From JAYFRL01 sp034925905 (GTDB taxonomy: Bacteria; Bacillota; Clostridia; Lachnospirales; Anaerotignaceae), in the NCBI GenBank assembly GCA_034925905.1, contig JAYFRL010000004.1:4021-68020 (forward strand): 64,000 bases of DNA. The letters are read 5' to 3'. The notes below the pieces were generated by a model. It made no database searches, had not been told where the DNA came from, and saw nothing but the letters and a program-made list of their open reading frames with translations. Every line of letters starts with the position of its first letter. Position 1 is the stretch's first letter. Position numbers and translations under genes: made by a program. Below are positions 62,615 through 64,000 of the stretch, one piece after another.

Positions 62615-62806
62615 AAATTTATTGGTAACCATAACATAAGGTTCGTATTGATCCCTGAGAACGGAAGCAAGCCCCCGCGCGCGCGCGCCGGACAGAACCG
62701 GTATGTATTAAAAGCATCGGGTAAATTGCTGCTTTCAGAAGATAAAAGCTTGGATTTTTATATAGGAGATGCAGTACGTTTTGAATTCAGGGGGTATGTT
62801 TTTTAA
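62615..62806 (+). pseudogene. Decayed reading frame with a CG-repeat
   Basis: An open frame of 64 codons without a usable start: it begins after a TGA at 62612 and ends at TAA 62804. It reads IRFVLIPENGSKPPRARAG and later ASGKLLLSEDKSLDFYIGD then RFEFRGYVF. Its middle contains the 13-base alternating CG run at 62676-62688. It looks like the 3' end of a lost gene, of a family I do not recognise. Confidence 0.4.
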
Positions 62807-62895
62807 TAACAGCTTTAAGAAATTTATATATCTAAGTAAGAGCCTCACCCATTAGTTTCAAAGGCACATATAAAAACAAAAAAATAAAATGTTTA

Positions 62896-62930
62896 AAAAG
62901 GGGCAATGGAAATTCCATTTTCCCTTTTGT
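62896..62930 (+). terminator. Possible terminator downstream of the decayed frame
   Basis: Arms AAAAGGG / CCCTTTT enclosing AATGG / CCATT, followed by a short T-rich end. It may be the terminator of the lost gene. Confidence 0.5.
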
Positions 62931-63027
62931 TAAGTTGCATTTCTTGTTCACATAAATCAGAACCTTGATCCATAAAAGCAAATGCCAAAACGTGAGCTTT
63001 CTTACCCTTCAAATATTTGCATTAAAA

Positions 63028-63057
63028 AAATCCATATGCATCTAAACATATGGATTT
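63028..63057 (-). terminator. Terminator of the rRNA/tRNA operon
   Basis: Perfect 11-bp stem AAATCCATATG / CATATGGATTT and T run on the minus strand, just after the last tRNA. Its arms are the same as those of the tRNA-Arg terminator at 1800-1829. Confidence 0.9.
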
Positions 63058-63061
63058 GAAA

Positions 63062-63133
63062 CTAGGCTGGCAGGATTTGAACCTGCGAATGATGGAGTCA
63101 GAATCCATTGCCTTACCACTTGGCGACAGCCCA
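63062..63133 (-). tRNA. tRNA-Gln (anticodon CTG)
   Basis: Minus-strand cloverleaf: acceptor TGGGCTG / CAGCCTA, anticodon stem ATGGA/TCCAT around loop TTCTGAC (anticodon CTG), T loop TTCAAAT. No encoded CCA. It is very similar to the adjacent tRNA-Gln(TTG), so the two look like a tandem duplication. Confidence 0.95.
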
Positions 63134-63158
63134 TTATATATTATTTAATAAGCTTAAG

Positions 63159-63230
63159 CTGGGCTAGGTGGATTCGAACCACCGAATGCAGGAGTCAAAG
63201 TCCTGTGCCTTACCGCTTGGCGATAGCCCA
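63159..63230 (-). tRNA. tRNA-Gln (anticodon TTG)
   Basis: Acceptor TGGGCTA / TAGCCCA, anticodon stem CAGGA/TCCTG around CTTTGAC (anticodon TTG), T loop TTCGAAT. No encoded CCA. Confidence 0.96.
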
Positions 63231-63248
63231 CCGAAAGGAAAAGGAAAA

Positions 63249-63320
63249 AGCGCGAAACGAGATTCGAACTCGCGGCCCTCGCCTTGGCAAGGCGATGCTC
63301 TACCACTGAGCCATTCGCGC
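63249..63320 (-). tRNA. tRNA-Gly (anticodon GCC)
   Basis: Acceptor GCGCGAA / TTCGCGC, anticodon stem TCGCC/GGCGA around TTGCCAA (anticodon GCC), T loop TTCGAAT. No encoded CCA. Confidence 0.97.
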
Positions 63321-63326
63321 AAAAAG

Positions 63327-63411
63327 TGCAGTCGAGGGGACTTGAACCCCTACCCAGTTTACCCGGACTAGATCCTTAGTCTAGCGCGTATGCCAATTCC
63401 GCCACGACTGC
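63327..63411 (-). tRNA. tRNA-Leu (anticodon AAG)
   Basis: 85-nt class II tRNA: acceptor GCAGTCG / CGACTGC, anticodon stem CTAGA/TCTAG around loop CTAAGGA, so the anticodon is AAG, with a variable arm around CCGGGTAAACTGGG and T loop TTCAAGT. A34 would need deamination to inosine to read CUU and CUC. No encoded CCA. Confidence 0.93.
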
Positions 63412-63425
63412 ATATTTAATTAAAA

Positions 63426-63498
63426 TGAGTCACTCGGGATTCGAACCCGAGACACCTGGATTAAAAGTCCAGTGCTCTACCAACTGAGCTAGTGACCC
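63426..63498 (-). tRNA. tRNA-Lys (anticodon TTT)
   Basis: Acceptor GGGTCAC / GTGACTC, anticodon stem CTGGA/TCCAG around CTTTTAA (anticodon TTT), T loop TTCGAAT. Confidence 0.97.
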
Positions 63499-63504
63499 AA
63501 AATA

Positions 63505-63582
<78 letters not shown>

Positions 63583-63612
63583 ACGATTCCTTTTATCAAA
63601 AAGGACCAAAAA

Positions 63613-63687
<75 letters not shown>

Positions 63688-63707
63688 ATAATATTTTATT
63701 TATTAAA

Positions 63708-63826
63708 TTCCGGCAGCCACTTACTTTCCCGGGCAGTCTCCCGCCAAGTATCATCAGCCGCTTATGTCTTAACCGTCCTGTTCGGCATGGGAAGGGGTGT
63801 CTCCCATAAACGTATCACCACCGGAA
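63708..63826 (-). rRNA. 5S ribosomal RNA
   Basis: Minus-strand sequence begins TTTCCGGTGGTGATACG and contains CCATGCCGAACAGGACGGTTAAG and GCGGGAGACTGCCCGGGAAAGTA in part, as in clostridial 5S rRNA; the two ends pair to close the molecule. End positions are accurate to a few bases. Confidence 0.95.
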
Positions 63827-63889
63827 ATTTACACCTTCAAAACTAAACACAAAAATTTCATCTTTTCCATCTTAGCATTCTTTCTTCCT

Positions 63890-64000
63890 TTGGTCAAGCC
63901 CTCGGCCTATTAGTACTTATAAGCTTAACACGTTGCCGTGCTTACACCTTAAGCCTATCAACCTTGTAGTCTTCAAGGGGCCTTACTTGCTTAATGCAAT
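63890..64000 (-). rRNA. 23S ribosomal RNA, 3' end (runs off the right edge)
   Basis: The minus strand ends with CTAATAGGCCGAGGGCTTGACCA, the conserved 3' end of 23S rRNA, preceded by GGTTGATAGGC. About 110 bases of the gene lie in the window. The 63-bp gap to 5S is a normal spacer, so 16S should lie further right. Confidence 0.95.

Larger units (their letters stand above)
62458..63027. other. Intergenic region between ylbJ and the tRNA array
   Basis: About 570 bp with no intact gene. It holds the decayed frame at 62615-62806 and a hairpin at 62896-62928 (AAAAGGG arms around AATGGAAATTCCATT) with a T run that could end transcription on the plus strand. The rest is AT-rich. Confidence 0.6.

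Noticed and set aside
63168..63371. Plus-strand frame over the tRNA array
   Set aside because: It is a translation of the reverse strand of tRNA genes.

Overview
The window is chromosomal DNA from a low-G+C, anaerobic, probably spore-forming member of the Clostridia. The evidence is an AT-rich sequence with strong GGAGG ribosome sites, a YlbJ-type sporulation membrane protein, a 2-oxoacid:ferredoxin oxidoreductase with its ferredoxin subunit, a reverse rubrerythrin, a 2[4Fe-4S] ferredoxin, an S-layer-homology protein, the ferredoxin-side (PyrDB/PyrK) type of dihydroorotate dehydrogenase, and a glmS ribozyme. I cannot name the genus from sequence alone. Most genes lie on the minus strand, including the rRNA operon at the right edge, so transcription runs mainly right to left.

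Left part (1-5.2 kb): the 5' part of purL, a zinc-ribbon protein and tRNA-Arg(ACG). A small accessory patch follows (about 1.85-3.86 kb) with two decayed IS200-type transposase genes, between which lie a lipoprotein gene and what looks like the truncated start of an exported-protein gene. Then come a GNAT acetyltransferase, a TfoX-C-like protein and a cupin.

5.3-24 kb: a complete UMP-synthesis operon pyrC-pyrK-pyrD-pyrF-pyrE-pyrB-pyrI with overlapping genes and several TTG starts; ilvD; uppP; pgi; an unrecognised gene with cstA; glmS under its ribozyme; a LysM protein; an archaeal-type phosphoglycerate mutase; and an amino-acid ABC transporter.

24-42.5 kb: a sensor kinase with no adjacent regulator; the rpmG-secE-nusG-rplK-rplA-rplJ-rplL operon with its L10 leader and two matching leader hairpins; drug/metabolite exporters; secreted and S-layer-type proteins; dnaB-rplI with a GdpP-like DHH phosphodiesterase that lacks the usual membrane/PAS/GGDEF half; a stand-alone HATPase-like protein; an SDR; a MarR-RpiR-EamA cluster; and tgt.

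42.6-64 kb: an rRNA methyltransferase; the phosphate regulon pstSCAB-phoU-phoP-phoR; a four-subunit 2-oxoacid:ferredoxin oxidoreductase operon led by a P-loop ATPase; purA; purC-purF-purB; rubrerythrin; an exonuclease; ylbJ; and a non-coding stretch with a decayed reading frame and an unusual CG run. The window closes with seven tRNAs, 5S rRNA and the 3' end of 23S rRNA, all on the minus strand.

Together the genes cover pyrimidine and purine synthesis, phosphate uptake, amino-acid-derived oxoacid oxidation, cell-envelope precursors (GlmS, UppP) and translation. I found no CRISPR array, prophage, toxin-antitoxin pair or clear defence system. The less ordinary signals are regulatory palindromes and leaders, the minimal GdpP-like protein, and several small unrecognised genes.
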